From the NCBI RefSeq assembly GCF_900478135.1, contig NZ_LS483470.1, positions 489,501-553,500 of the forward strand: a DNA stretch of 64,000 bases, written 5' to 3'. The notes under the pieces were generated by a model that saw only the letters and a program-made list of their open reading frames with translations, was not told the DNA's origin and did no database searches. A program made the translations under genes and the position numbers. Source of the DNA: Leminorella richardii (GTDB lineage: Bacteria; Pseudomonadota; Gammaproteobacteria; Enterobacterales; Enterobacteriaceae). Shown in pieces: positions 35,019-43,884 of the stretch; position 1 is the stretch's first letter, and every line of letters begins with the position of its first letter.

Positions 35019-35291
35019 CTATTCACTCGGTGGCGTATATCCTTCAATGTGAACGTCTTTACCTTCAAACAGAAAGTTCACCATCTCCTGCTCAAGCAGC
35101 TTACGGTGCTCAGGAGTCATCATATTGAGCTTTTTCTCGTTGATAAGCATGGTTTGTTTTGCCATCCACTGCGACCAGGCTTCTTTAGATATTTCATTAA
35201 AAATGCGTTTGCCTAGCTCACCGGGATAAAGCTGAAAATCTTGCCCTTCGGCTTCTTTTTGTAGATAGGTGCAAAAAATGGTTCTGCTCAT
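35019..35291 (-). CDS. yggX: Fe(2+)-trafficking / oxidative damage protection protein YggX
   Basis: A 90-residue protein identical in layout to YggX: MSRTIFCTYLQKEAEGQDFQLYPGELGKRI, the single Cys7, and WMAKQTMLINEKKLNMM. YggX guards iron-sulfur enzymes against superoxide and may move iron; in E. coli it is under SoxRS. It lies 14 bases downstream of mutY, whose product has a 4Fe-4S cluster, and 135 bases upstream of mltC. Confidence 0.95.
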   Translation of the reverse strand: MSRTIFCTYLQKEAEGQDFQLYPGELGKRIFNEISKEAWSQWMAKQTMLINEKKLNMMTPEHRKLLEQEMVNFLFEGKDVHIEGYTPPSE

Positions 35292-35305
35292 GCTTCATCC
35301 TCACG

Positions 35306-36352
35306 TTAATTGCTAAGCTGCTGGAGTAATCGTTCAACCGGTGCGGCTAAGCCGACCGACGGGGGATTTGCCAAATCGTACCAGATGCCGGGTTTTTCTT
35401 CACGGCAGGTTTTATTTAAGTCTGCGCTGTCTAACAGCATTGGCACAATGTCTAAATGAAAGTGGCTAAACGTATGGCGAAACGCAGTGAGCTGCTGTAA
35501 AGCGTCTGCACCGAGTTTCTGCTGGGAAAGCCAGTCGTTGAGCTCTTCGCGCTCGCTAAACTGGGGGAAACAGTAAAGCCCGCCCCATAAACCCATTGGA
35601 GGCCTTTTTTCCAACCAGACTTTCCCGCCGTCTTTCATTAATAAAAACCAGGCGTTCCTTTCGGGGATCTGTTTTTTTGGTTTTTTACCCGGGTAGTCTC
35701 TCCAGCTTTGATTGGCGTAGGCCACACAGCCATTGTTTAAAGGGCAAAGCTCGCACTTGGGGCGTGAGCGAGTACACACCAGCGCCCCCAGATCCATCAT
35801 TGCCTGATTAAACTGTGCGACCCCCTTTGCTGGGGTGACGTCATCGCTGATTTCCCACAGGCGGTGCTCAACCTCTTTCTTACCCGGCCAGCCTGCAACG
35901 GCATAGCAGCGAGCAAGTACTCGCTTTACGTTGCCGTCTAGAATGGGGTAGCGCTGGTTAAGCGACAAAGAGAGTATAGCTCCCGCCGTGGAGCGCCCTA
36001 CGCCGGGCAGGTCGGCAACATCGTCGAAGCTAATGGGGAAGCTCCCGCCGTGCTTTGTGGCAATCTGCTGTGCAGCTTTGTGAAGATTGCGCCCTCGGGC
36101 GTAGTAGCCGAGCCCTGTCCACAGGTGCAGTACTTCATCGGTAGGCGCAGCGGCCAGAGAGGCGACGTCGGGAAAGCGCTCGATAAAGCGCTGGAAATAG
36201 GGAATAACGGTAGCGACCTGAGTCTGTTGAAGCATCACTTCGGACAGCCAGACGTGATAGGGCGTTTTTTCGATCTGCCAGGGGAGGGTCTTACGACCAA
36301 ATTTTTCATACCAGCTCAAAACGGCCTGTGCAAATACCTTTGCCTGTAGCAT
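35306..36352 (-). CDS. mutY: A/G-specific adenine DNA glycosylase
   Basis: A 348-residue MutY: WLSEVMLQQTQVATVIPYF with the catalytic glutamate, the helix-hairpin-helix LPGVGRSTAGAIL, the catalytic aspartate region PILDGNVKRVLAR, and the iron-sulfur loop CTRSRPKCELCPLNNGC (C-x6-C-x2-C-x5-C). The C-terminal NUDIX-like domain recognises 8-oxoguanine. It removes adenine mispaired with 8-oxoG. ATG at 36352 begins the minus-strand unit, divergent from trmB across 232 bases in which I see no other gene. Confidence 0.96.
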   Translation of the reverse strand: MLQAKVFAQAVLSWYEKFGRKTLPWQIEKTPYHVWLSEVMLQQTQVATVIPYFQRFIERFPDVASLAAAPTDEVLHLWTGLGYYARGRNLHKAAQQIATKHGGSFPISFDDVADLPGVGRSTAGAILSLSLNQRYPILDGNVKRVLARCYAVAGWPGKKEVEHRLWEISDDVTPAKGVAQFNQAMMDLGALVCTRSRPKCELCPLNNGCVAYANQSWRDYPGKKPKKQIPERNAWFLLMKDGGKVWLEKRPPMGLWGGLYCFPQFSEREELNDWLSQQKLGADALQQLTAFRHTFSHFHLDIVPMLLDSADLNKTCREEKPGIWYDLANPPSVGLAAPVERLLQQLSN

Positions 36353-36584
36353 AACTCAGTGATACTTCCCTAAGATTTTAAAAGATGCCGAGATTCCAGC
36401 ACAGACACCGACCTGAGTAAACCACGAAGTGACCGTTTTATTGTAAGAGAGATATACGCAAGGAGTGCTTTTTACCCTCCGGCGTTTTGGACAAGAGGAG
36501 AATTTGCTATCATGCCGCAAACTAACGTAGACCTGCGGATTAAAAACGGGTGGTGAATGCCGACCGTATGTACAGAGCTTTTAT

Positions 36585-37304
36585 ATGATTAATGACGTAA
36601 TTTCTCCCGAGTTTAATGAAGACGGACGCGCGATGCGCCGCATCCGCAGTTTTGTGCGCCGACAGGGGCGACTGACAAAAGGCCAGCAGTTTGCGCTGGA
36701 CAACTACTGGCCGACGATGGGCGTAGAGTTTGAAGAGCAGGCGCTGGATTTCCCCACGCTGTTTGGCCGCAGCGCTCCGATTACGCTGGAAATCGGCTTT
36801 GGTATGGGAATGTCACTGGTGAAGATGGCGAAGGAAAGCCCTGAACAGGACTTTCTCGGCATCGAGGTACATAGCCCCGGCGTGGGTGCCTGCCTGTCGG
36901 CTGCCCATGAGGCCGAGCTTTCTAATCTGCGGGTAATGTGTCACGATGCGGTCGAAGTACTGGAAAAGATGATCCCAGACGCGTCGCTAAGTCGAGTGCT
37001 ACTGTTCTTCCCTGACCCGTGGCACAAGGCTCGTCACCACAAGCGCCGCATTTTGCAAACGCCGTTCGCGATGGCGATTTTGCAGAAGCTTAAAGTCGGC
37101 GGCGTTTTTCATATGGCAACCGACTGGGAAAACTATGCGGAACACATGCTGGAAGTCATGAATGCACTTCCGGTCTATCGGAATCTGTCTGTAGACGGTA
37201 CGTATGTGCCGCGTCCGGACGATCGCCCGCTGACGAAGTTTGAACTTCGCGGGCAGCGTTTAGGGCACGGCGTATGGGATTTGATGTTTGAGAGGATTGA
37301 ATAA
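36585..37304 (+). CDS. trmB: tRNA (guanine-N7-)-methyltransferase
   Basis: A 239-residue methyltransferase matching E. coli TrmB: RIRSFVRRQGRLTKGQ, the SAM-binding LEIGFGMGMSL, GIEVHSPGVGACL, and LFFPDPWHKARHHKRR, which carries the catalytic Asp. It makes m7G46 in tRNA. ATG at 36585 gives the family start MINDVISPEF. Its stop overlaps the yggL start by one base, so the two are coupled as in E. coli. Confidence 0.96.
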   Translation: MINDVISPEFNEDGRAMRRIRSFVRRQGRLTKGQQFALDNYWPTMGVEFEEQALDFPTLFGRSAPITLEIGFGMGMSLVKMAKESPEQDFLGIEVHSPGVGACLSAAHEAELSNLRVMCHDAVEVLEKMIPDASLSRVLLFFPDPWHKARHHKRRILQTPFAMAILQKLKVGGVFHMATDWENYAEHMLEVMNALPVYRNLSVDGTYVPRPDDRPLTKFELRGQRLGHGVWDLMFERIE

Positions 37305-37639
37305 TGGCATATCAGCGTAGTCGCCGTTTGCGTAAGAAAATGCGCATCGACGAGTTTCAGGAAATTGGCTTTATCGTAACTTGGTCGTTTCCTGAAGGAA
37401 CGGCCATCGAGCAGGTTGACGCCACCATCGATCAGTTTATCGGCGAAGTGTTTGAAAAACACGACCTGTCTTTTGAAGGCGGCGGCTATCTTCAGTGGGA
37501 AGGTCTGGTTTGCCTGCAGAAGATTGGCAAGTGTACTGAAGAGCACCGCGGTTTGGTGAGCAACTGGCTGGAAGATAAAGGCATGATCGACGTTCGCGTC
37601 GGCGAGCTGATGGACATCAACTACTTTGACGTCGAATAA
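37304..37639 (+). CDS. yggL: YggL family 50S ribosome-associated protein (DUF469)
   Basis: A 111-residue small basic-start protein with RSRRLRKKMRIDEFQEIGF and the DUF469 body FIGEVFEKHDLSFEGGGYLQWEGLVCLQK. E. coli YggL binds 50S subunits and affects assembly. It starts inside the trmB stop codon, linking it to tRNA modification. A good terminator follows at 37672. Confidence 0.92.
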   Translation: MAYQRSRRLRKKMRIDEFQEIGFIVTWSFPEGTAIEQVDATIDQFIGEVFEKHDLSFEGGGYLQWEGLVCLQKIGKCTEEHRGLVSNWLEDKGMIDVRVGELMDINYFDVE

Positions 37640-37671
37640 TCGCGCGTGCGTGGTTAATGTTATGTAAATTT

Positions 37672-37704
37672 CGCCCGGTTTCTTACCGGGCGTGTTATTT
37701 TTTG
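37672..37704 (+). terminator. Terminator of trmB-yggL
   Basis: Stem CGCCCGGT (37672-37679) and ACCGGGCG (37685-37692), loop TTCTT, followed by TGTTATTTTTT. Confidence 0.85.
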
Positions 37705-37780
37705 GCTCATTCCGCGCGATAGGCCGCAGGCCCAAGTCAGCGCATAGACCCCACACAGTGAACAACGTTGAGGAACAACT

Positions 37781-38506
37781 ATGTTACGAAAAACCGGTGC
37801 GGTGCTGCTGTTACTGGCTGCCGCTCAGGCGCAGGCGGCCTATAAGTGCCCGGTTCAGCCGCAGGATGACATTACGATCAGTGCGCAAACCGTGGAAATC
37901 GTCGGCGCCAGCGGAAATCTGGTGATTAATAAAAACGGTGACGTGACGAGAAACGGCCAGGCTCTTGTGCTGTCTGACGCGGTGCGCGCTCAGGCGGTAA
38001 CATTGCAGCAGGGTATTCGCGGCGATTTCCCCTACATTAACGACGGCGTTCGTTCTCGTCTGGTTGTCGCGCAAAAAGCGCTGGACGGCATTATCGTTAA
38101 GCAGTTGGGTAAAGAGAGTAACGTGCGCAATCGTCTGACAGCGCTGACAGCAGACCTGACCAAAGAAATGGAGAAGGTGTTAGAGCCCCGTCAGGACGGC
38201 TTTGTGTTCCATCATCAGGCGCTGAGTCAGGTTGAATCGAACAGTCGTACCGTTGTACAAAGCGCAATGGGCGGAGTCCTACAGGACAGCATTAACGAGC
38301 TAGGGGTTCAGGCACTAGCGAAGGGCGGTAAGTCAAATAACCCACTTCAGGCCGTATTGGGTAGCCTAGGGGGCGTTCAGCAGGAAATTAAGGACGAATG
38401 GAAAAAGCAGGAGAAAGACTTTGATCAGTTTGGTAAAGACGCCTGTGGCCGTTTGACCGCGCTGGACAGCCAGCGAGCTGCGCTTATCAAGGCGCTGCCG
38501 CAGTAA
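37781..38506 (+). CDS. yggN: YggN family periplasmic protein (DUF2884)
   Basis: A 241-residue protein with a short signal peptide (GAVLLLLAAAQAQA, cleavage near residue 19) and the YggN/DUF2884 body (YKCPVQPQDDITISAQTVEIVG, GNLVINKNGDVTRNGQ). Two cysteines (positions about 22 and 224) could form a disulfide. Function is unknown. GAGGA precedes the ATG. It is convergent with hemW across a terminator; in E. coli ansB and yggM lie between yggN and hemW and they are absent here. Confidence 0.9.
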   Translation: MLRKTGAVLLLLAAAQAQAAYKCPVQPQDDITISAQTVEIVGASGNLVINKNGDVTRNGQALVLSDAVRAQAVTLQQGIRGDFPYINDGVRSRLVVAQKALDGIIVKQLGKESNVRNRLTALTADLTKEMEKVLEPRQDGFVFHHQALSQVESNSRTVVQSAMGGVLQDSINELGVQALAKGGKSNNPLQAVLGSLGGVQQEIKDEWKKQEKDFDQFGKDACGRLTALDSQRAALIKALPQ

Positions 38507-38516
38507 TCTTTTTGTC

Positions 38517-38558
38517 AAAGGCCGGGAGATTTCAATTATCGCCCGGCCTTTGTCTTTC
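38517..38558. terminator. Terminator between yggN and hemW
   Basis: A 10-base stem, AAAGGCCGGG (38517-38526) and CCCGGCCTTT (38542-38551), with a 15-base loop and GTCTTT on the plus side; the A-run lets it also act for hemW on the minus strand. Confidence 0.8.
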
Positions 38559-38564
38559 TAATTT

Positions 38565-39695
38565 TTATAAAAACAGTTCCAGCAGCGAGTTTAGAAACAG
38601 CTTTCCTTTCTCCGTAACCTGCCACTCTGTATCCGACTCCGTGATGTACCCCGCCTTCAGCGCCCGATCGATATTCTGGCGTATAGTCTTTTCGTCAAGG
38701 CCGGTTAATAGCCCAAACTGCTCTCTCGGGCAGGGTTCCAGCAGGCGAAAGCGATTCATAAAGAATTCAAACGGGAGATCTTCTGGCTCAACGTCGTGCT
38801 GTTGGTCAAGGTAATTGCCTTCCATATAGCCACGCGGATGGCGAGTTTTTACCGTTCGGACAATGCGCTCGTCGTTAAGACTGACTTTTCCGTGAGCTCC
38901 ACAGCCAATGCCCAGATAGTCGCCAAAGCGCCAGTAGTTCAGGTTATGCTGGCAGCGATAGCTGGGCTTGGCATAGGCCGAGGTCTCATACTGCTGATAA
39001 CCCGCTTCGCTCAAGAGCTGATGACCGCGCTGGTAGATATCCCACAGGGCCTCGTCGTCGGGCAGTGTCGGTGGACGGGAGCCAAACAGAGTGTTGGGTT
39101 CAATCGTCAACTGGTACCAAGAGAGGTGTGGAGGCTCGAGATCTATTGCCTGACGCAGGTCGTCCAGCGCCTGTTCCTGCGTTTGGTCGGGCAGGCCGTG
39201 CATTAAATCGAGGTTAAAGCTGCGAAGGCCGAGCCTTTTGGCGAGACGGGCGGCCGCTATGGCCTCCTGTGGCCCGTGAATGCGCCCCAGCCTTTGCAGC
39301 TTTTCAGGGTTAAAGCTCTGCACGCCAATGGAGATCCGGTTAATTCCCGCGTTCTGATAGGCGGCAAAGCGCGCAGCCTCTACGGTTCCGGGGTTGGCTT
39401 CCATGGTGACTTCAGCATTGGGGAGCAGAGGTAGCCTTTGCCGCACGCCGTCCATCAGCAGCTGCATAGCGCTGCCGCTCAGCAGACTGGGTGTCCCTCC
39501 ACCGATAAAGATTGAACCAAGGGGACGATCGCCAACAAGGGCTAGCGATGCGTCAAGGTCGGCCAGCAGATGTCCGACATAGGCCTCATGGGGTACTTCT
39601 CCCTTGAGTGCGTGTGAGTTGAAGTCACAGTAGGGGCACTTCTGCACGCACCAGGGAATGTGAATATACAGGCTCAGAGGTGGCATATTAGGCAC
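38565..39695 (-). CDS. hemW: Heme chaperone HemW (radical SAM)
   Basis: A 376-residue radical-SAM protein with the cluster motif CVQKCPYCDF (CxxxCxxC, about residues 16-23), GGGTPSLLS, and the HemW C-terminal domain (FEFFMNRFRLLEPCPREQF). HemW resembles coproporphyrinogen dehydrogenase but lacks the second-SAM residues; it binds heme and delivers it to respiratory enzymes. Its start lies 8 bases inside rdgB, as in other enterobacteria, making one unit. Confidence 0.95.
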   Translation of the reverse strand: MPNMPPLSLYIHIPWCVQKCPYCDFNSHALKGEVPHEAYVGHLLADLDASLALVGDRPLGSIFIGGGTPSLLSGSAMQLLMDGVRQRLPLLPNAEVTMEANPGTVEAARFAAYQNAGINRISIGVQSFNPEKLQRLGRIHGPQEAIAAARLAKRLGLRSFNLDLMHGLPDQTQEQALDDLRQAIDLEPPHLSWYQLTIEPNTLFGSRPPTLPDDEALWDIYQRGHQLLSEAGYQQYETSAYAKPSYRCQHNLNYWRFGDYLGIGCGAHGKVSLNDERIVRTVKTRHPRGYMEGNYLDQQHDVEPEDLPFEFFMNRFRLLEPCPREQFGLLTGLDEKTIRQNIDRALKAGYITESDTEWQVTEKGKLFLNSLLELFL

Positions 39696-40281
39696 GGCGC
39701 AGAGCGTCCAGCAGCATGCTCAGTGCCTGACCGCGGTGAGAGATCTTGCTCTTATGCTCATGGCTTAGTTCAGCGGCCGTGCAGTTTAGCTCGGGAATAT
39801 AGAAAATGGGATCGTAGCCAAAGCCGCCTTTTCCCGCCGGGCTGAACAGAACTTCCCCGGGCCAGCTGGCGTGGAACACCAGCGGAATGGGGTCTTCGGC
39901 ATGGCGCATATATACCAACACGCAGTGGAACTGTGCCTGACGCTGCCCTTCAGGAATGTCTTTCAGGGTTTCCAGCAGCTTGTTAAGATTCTCTGTATCA
40001 CTGGCATCAACGCCCGCGTAGCGGGCAGAGTAAATGCCGGGCGCTCCACCGATGGCGTCAACGGCGATGCCAGAATCGTCGGCAATGGCGGGAAGACCTG
40101 TGACCTGTGCCGCGTGCCGCGCTTTGATAATGGCGTTTTCAATAAAGGTTAATCCGGTCTCTTCGGCGGAGTCTACGCCAAGGTCGGTTTGCGCGATAAC
40201 GTCGAAGCCAAAATCGCCCAAAAGGTTAGCCAGTTCGCGGACTTTACCGGGGTTTCCGGTGGCAAGAACAACTTTCTGCAT
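39688..40281 (-). CDS. rdgB: XTP/dITP diphosphatase (house-cleaning)
   Basis: A 197-residue Ham1-type protein: MQKVVLATGNPGKVRELANLLGDFGFDV, FIENAIIKARHAAQ, IADDSGIAVDAIGGAPGIYSARYAG, and FGYDPIFYI with the SHRGQAL C-terminal motif. It hydrolyses dITP, XTP and related damaged nucleotides. ATG at 40281 preceded by AGGTGA is the family start; the open frame to 40329 is spurious. It is the promoter-proximal gene of rdgB-hemW. Confidence 0.95.
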   Translation of the reverse strand: MQKVVLATGNPGKVRELANLLGDFGFDVIAQTDLGVDSAEETGLTFIENAIIKARHAAQVTGLPAIADDSGIAVDAIGGAPGIYSARYAGVDASDTENLNKLLETLKDIPEGQRQAQFHCVLVYMRHAEDPIPLVFHASWPGEVLFSPAGKGGFGYDPIFYIPELNCTAAELSHEHKSKISHRGQALSMLLDALRRA

Positions 40282-40483
40282 GAGAGATTCACCTGTGAGA
40301 GTGCATGGGGAAGAGATGAACGCTGCCACCGATGCGCAGTCTGGTGAACAACGCGTGGCATCAGCGCTATAGCATACCCTAAACCAACATCTTCGGCTGA
40401 GTGATTTCTTCAGCTCGGCTCGTTTTGTTGTGGGGTTCGGGAGGAAATATTCGTTTGTACATTAAAATGAAATGTTACATATG

Positions 40484-40492
40484 TGTTATAAT
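40484..40492 (+). promoter_or_regulatory. Likely -10 element for cdh
   Basis: TATAAT at 40487-40492 is preceded by TGT, an extended -10, 42 bases upstream of the cdh ATG. No good -35 is visible 16-18 bases further left. Confidence 0.45.
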
Positions 40493-40533
40493 AAGCCTTA
40501 CGAAAGCATGAGGGGTTCAGCTGTCCAGGTATC

Positions 40534-41349
40534 ATGAAAAAGAGAAAAACGCGACTCAACTGGGTGGTTTGTCTGATCGTCTTTATTGGCGCGGTGGCAA
40601 TCTCACTGGCCGCGCTGTGGGGATGGCGCTACATTCACTCCGACGAGCTTTGGAATATCGTTAACGGAGAATGTGTACCTCATGCGAAAGTGCAGGAGAA
40701 CGCCAATGCATCCTGCGTTAGTGTCGTATTGACGCCAGATGAAGAGCACGGCTATACGGTGTTTAAAGATCGCAAAGGGCCTTTGCACTTTTTACTGATC
40801 CCTACGGTGAAAATTGAGGGACTAGAAAGCCCTGTCTTGCAGCAGCCTGAAACAACACACTATTTCCTTAAGGCATGGCAGGCGCGAGGCTATCTGGCAC
40901 AGGCCTCCGATCGCCCTGTGGCCCGCAATATGGTTTCGTTAACGGTCAATTCAGCCTATGCGCGCAGCCAAGAGCAGCTGCATATCCACATTGCCTGCAT
41001 CAGGCCGGAGATTAAAGCGCAGCTTGATAGTCAGATAGAGCGCTTTAGCGAGCAGTGGATGCCGGTAGAATACGGCTTAAACGGCTCTCACTATCTGGCG
41101 AGAACTCTGACGGAAAGCCAGTTCCAAGAAATGAGTCCGTTCCGGCGGATGGCAAAAGAGCTGCCTGGCGCTGCTGAAGAAATGAGTAAGTACGGCATTG
41201 CTCTGGTGGCCTACAGCGATCTTGATAATCGACCCATGTATTTATTGATGGTAAACCGGATGGACGCGCTGTCGCTGAATCCCGGATATACCGGTGATAT
41301 TCAGGACTATCAGTGTGATTTGCTCAAAACAACGCGAGTGCTGGGCTAG
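40534..41349 (+). CDS. cdh: CDP-diacylglycerol diphosphatase
   Basis: The 271-residue protein has one N-terminal membrane helix (WVVCLIVFIGAVAISLAALWGW) and matches E. coli Cdh: GECVPHAKV, FLLIPTVKIEGLESP, LTVNSAYARSQEQLHIHIACI with the HIT-like HxH active site. It hydrolyses CDP-diacylglycerol to phosphatidate and CMP at the inner membrane. In E. coli cdh lies elsewhere (near sbp and pfkA); here it is inserted between rdgB and yggU and its stop overlaps the convergent yggU stop by 4 bases. Confidence 0.9.
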   Translation: MKKRKTRLNWVVCLIVFIGAVAISLAALWGWRYIHSDELWNIVNGECVPHAKVQENANASCVSVVLTPDEEHGYTVFKDRKGPLHFLLIPTVKIEGLESPVLQQPETTHYFLKAWQARGYLAQASDRPVARNMVSLTVNSAYARSQEQLHIHIACIRPEIKAQLDSQIERFSEQWMPVEYGLNGSHYLARTLTESQFQEMSPFRRMAKELPGAAEEMSKYGIALVAYSDLDNRPMYLLMVNRMDALSLNPGYTGDIQDYQCDLLKTTRVLG

Positions 41350-41648
41350 TGACCCAGTTCCTTTAGCAGAAGAGTGATTTCTTCAGGCACTTGCTTAGGA
41401 TCGTGAATTTTCACCTGTTTGTGCCGACCCAGCTCCCCTTTTTCAATGTCCACCGCGCCCTTCGGCACGCGAAACTGCTTGGCAAGATACTTGATCAAGT
41501 GGGCATTAGCCTGACCGTCAACCGGCGGAGCGGTGATGGCGACTTTAAGCTCGTCACCGTGCAGGCCAACAATCTGATCCCGGCTGGCCTTGGGCTGAAT
41601 ATAAAGCCGGAGCACTATGGCTCCGGACTGTATTTCTATCGCATCCAC
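41346..41648 (-). CDS. yggU: YggU family protein (DUF167)
   Basis: A 100-residue DUF167 protein: GAIVLRLYIQPKASRDQIVGLHGDELKVAITAPPVDGQANAHLIKYLAK, of unknown function. It overlaps the 3' end of yggT by 13 bases, a family-typical coupling. The yggT-yggU order matches E. coli. Confidence 0.93.
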   Translation of the reverse strand: MDAIEIQSGAIVLRLYIQPKASRDQIVGLHGDELKVAITAPPVDGQANAHLIKYLAKQFRVPKGAVDIEKGELGRHKQVKIHDPKQVPEEITLLLKELGH

Positions 41649-42193
41649 GTCACTAAAAGCTCTAGAACGTCGGCTTTAAGATAGTTCAGCGCATACAGAA
41701 TGAGCATCAGGATCATCGGTGACAGATCGAGGCCTCCCATTGAGGGAAGCAGGCGGCGAATCGGATGCAGAAGAGGCTCAGTAAGCTGGATCAGCAGCTG
41801 GTCGACAGGGTTTCTCCCTTGGCTTATCCAACTCATCAGAGCGCGAATGATAACCAGCCAGAACACCAGCTTTCCTGCGGCACTCAGGAGTTCAATTAGC
41901 GATAACGGCAGGTAGAGCGGGAAAAACAGCATTACGCCGTTGAGGAACCATAGTCCGGCGATGTACTTGATTAAAATAAGCAAGTAGGCAAACAGCACTG
42001 ACGCGGTGTCTACTGGCCCGATTGAGGGAATAATTCGGCGCAGTGGCCCGAGTACCGGCTGGGTTATCTTGACGACAAACTGAGAGAACGGATTATAGAA
42101 ATCGGCTCTCGCCCACTGCATCCACACCCTGAGCAGCAGGACGGACACGTAGAGATCGAGTACGGTAAAAAGAACAAACGATAAAAATTGCAT
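41636..42193 (-). CDS. yggT: YggT family membrane protein
   Basis: A 185-residue protein with two YGGT repeats, each having two helices and the motif RALMSWISQGRNPVDQLLIQLTEPLLHPIRRLLP (second repeat) and RVWMQWARADFYNPFSQFVVKITQPVLGPLRRIIP (first). Reported in the family to help osmotic-stress tolerance and related to cell-division YlmG. It is downstream of proC with a 109-base gap. Confidence 0.93.
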   Translation of the reverse strand: MQFLSFVLFTVLDLYVSVLLLRVWMQWARADFYNPFSQFVVKITQPVLGPLRRIIPSIGPVDTASVLFAYLLILIKYIAGLWFLNGVMLFFPLYLPLSLIELLSAAGKLVFWLVIIRALMSWISQGRNPVDQLLIQLTEPLLHPIRRLLPSMGGLDLSPMILMLILYALNYLKADVLELLVTWMR

Positions 42194-42302
42194 GTATAGC
42201 CCTTTGGTTATTACTCGTGCTTAAGGCGCAGAAACACTTTCGTCTAGCGCCTTAGCATATAGTAAATCAGGGAAAAATGGCAGCTTGCCGCCAAAGGCGC
42301 TC

Positions 42303-43118
42303 TTAAAGCGATTTTTCCATTTCTACCGCCCGCGCAATGGCGGCCTGCATAGCTTTGGCTACCGTATCAGACAGCCCGCTTTCATTGAATACCCGCAGCG
42401 CTTCCGCTGTGGTACCCCCCTTGGATGTGACCTGTTGACGAAGAGTAGCAATGTCTAACTGCGAATTTTCTTCAACCATGTGCGCCGCGCCTAGAGCGGC
42501 CTGCTGAACCAGCAGTCGCGCGTCCTGAGAAGAGAATCCCAGCCGTTCGGTTTCCTGCTGCATGGCTTCCATAAACAGAAAGAAATAGGCCGGAGCGCTG
42601 CCTGCCGCCGCGATAACGCCGTTAATACCGGTTTCATCGTTGACCCAGCAGACTTTACCGACTGCCGTCATTAACGCTTCCGTATAGTCGCGATCCGCCT
42701 GACTGACGTTAGCGGGTGCAAACAGCCCACTCATACCCAGCCCTATTAGTGAGGGCGTGTTGGGCATAATACGAACAATGTCAATTTTTCCTAACAGCTG
42801 ATAAAAGCGCTCGACGCTGACTCCTGCGGCGATGGAAAGGATCAGCTTACCGCTCAGGTCTAACTGCGTTAACGGCTGACATACGTCAGCCATCATCTGC
42901 GGTTTTACCGCCAGAACGATAACATCAGCCTGACGGGCGCTTTCCAGATTGTTGCTGCTGCAGTTAACGCCAAGTTCGGTATGAAGGGGAGAGTCTTGCG
43001 TCATGGACGGAGAAGTGGCGGTAATCATTTCGGCGGGATAGCCGCCGTTGACGAGGCCAGCGATAATCGCTTTGGCCATGTTTCCTGCGCCGATAAAGGT
43101 GATATGACGGTGCTGCAT
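42303..43118 (-). CDS. proC: Pyrroline-5-carboxylate reductase
   Basis: A 271-residue ProC: HITFIGAGNMAKAIIAGLVNGGYP (NADPH-binding), IMPNTPSLIGLGMSGL, GSAPAYFFLFMEAM and the C-terminal VTSKGGTTAEALRVFNESGL motif. It makes L-proline from pyrroline-5-carboxylate. Located 42 bases after yggS, the PLP-homeostasis gene often joined to it. Confidence 0.96.
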   Translation of the reverse strand: MQHRHITFIGAGNMAKAIIAGLVNGGYPAEMITATSPSMTQDSPLHTELGVNCSSNNLESARQADVIVLAVKPQMMADVCQPLTQLDLSGKLILSIAAGVSVERFYQLLGKIDIVRIMPNTPSLIGLGMSGLFAPANVSQADRDYTEALMTAVGKVCWVNDETGINGVIAAAGSAPAYFFLFMEAMQQETERLGFSSQDARLLVQQAALGAAHMVEENSQLDIATLRQQVTSKGGTTAEALRVFNESGLSDTVAKAMQAAIARAVEMEKSL

Positions 43119-43160
43119 GGAAAACCTCTCGCGTGTTGTTAGTGAGTGCTGGCGTGTGTG

Positions 43161-43862
43161 TTAACGATAGTCGCGCGCGCCGAAAATAGCCGTTCCGATT
43201 CGCACTAGAGTGCTGCCCGCCTGAATAGCCGCGCCCATATCATCGCTCATGCCCATCGATAGCGTATCAACCTGAGGGTAGCTTTTCTTCAACTGGTTAA
43301 ACGCGTCAGTCATCTGGCGGAAGACGGCCAGCTGGCGCTGAGGATCGGTTTCTACGGCGGGAATAGTCATTAGCCCGCGCAGTCTGAGATTGGGAAGTGC
43401 ATGAATGTGCTCAGCCACCTCCGGCAGTTCGGCAAGAGTGATGCCCGACTTGCTTGCTTCATCGCTGATGTTGATTTGAATCAGGACGTTAAGCGGAGGC
43501 ATGTTCTCTGGGCGCTGTTCGCTCAGTCGGCGAGCGACTTTCTCTCGGTCGAGAGTGTGCATCCAGTGAAAGTGTTCTGCTACCGCGCGCGTTTTATTTG
43601 ACTGAAGGGGGCCAATAAAGTGCCACTCCAGACGGTTAGCGAAAGGCGTCGTAAGAAAGTGCTGAATTTTATCGACACCTTCCTGAACGTAGTTTTCACC
43701 AAACTGCGTTTGCCCCGCATCGATGGCCTCTTGAACGGCGCTCACAGGTTTGGTTTTACTGACGGCAAGAAGATGAACGTCTTTTGGATCTCGCCCGCAT
43801 TCCTGAGCGCATTGCGCGATCTTCTGTCTTACATTGTCGAGATTTTGGCGGATAGTCGTCAT
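43161..43862 (-). CDS. yggS: YggS family pyridoxal phosphate homeostasis protein
   Basis: A 233-residue TIM-barrel PLP-binding protein: VHLLAVSKTKPV holds the PLP lysine (Lys36), FGENYVQEG, WHFIGPLQSNKTRAVA, and LSMGMSDDMGAAI (phosphate-binding). It buffers PLP and affects branched-chain amino acid metabolism. ATG at 43862 is divergent from yggR with only 22 bases between coding regions, so the two promoters must overlap the genes. Confidence 0.95.
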   Translation of the reverse strand: MTTIRQNLDNVRQKIAQCAQECGRDPKDVHLLAVSKTKPVSAVQEAIDAGQTQFGENYVQEGVDKIQHFLTTPFANRLEWHFIGPLQSNKTRAVAEHFHWMHTLDREKVARRLSEQRPENMPPLNVLIQINISDEASKSGITLAELPEVAEHIHALPNLRLRGLMTIPAVETDPQRQLAVFRQMTDAFNQLKKSYPQVDTLSMGMSDDMGAAIQAGSTLVRIGTAIFGARDYR

Positions 43863-43884
43863 AGGTTTGTTTAGAGAATCAATA

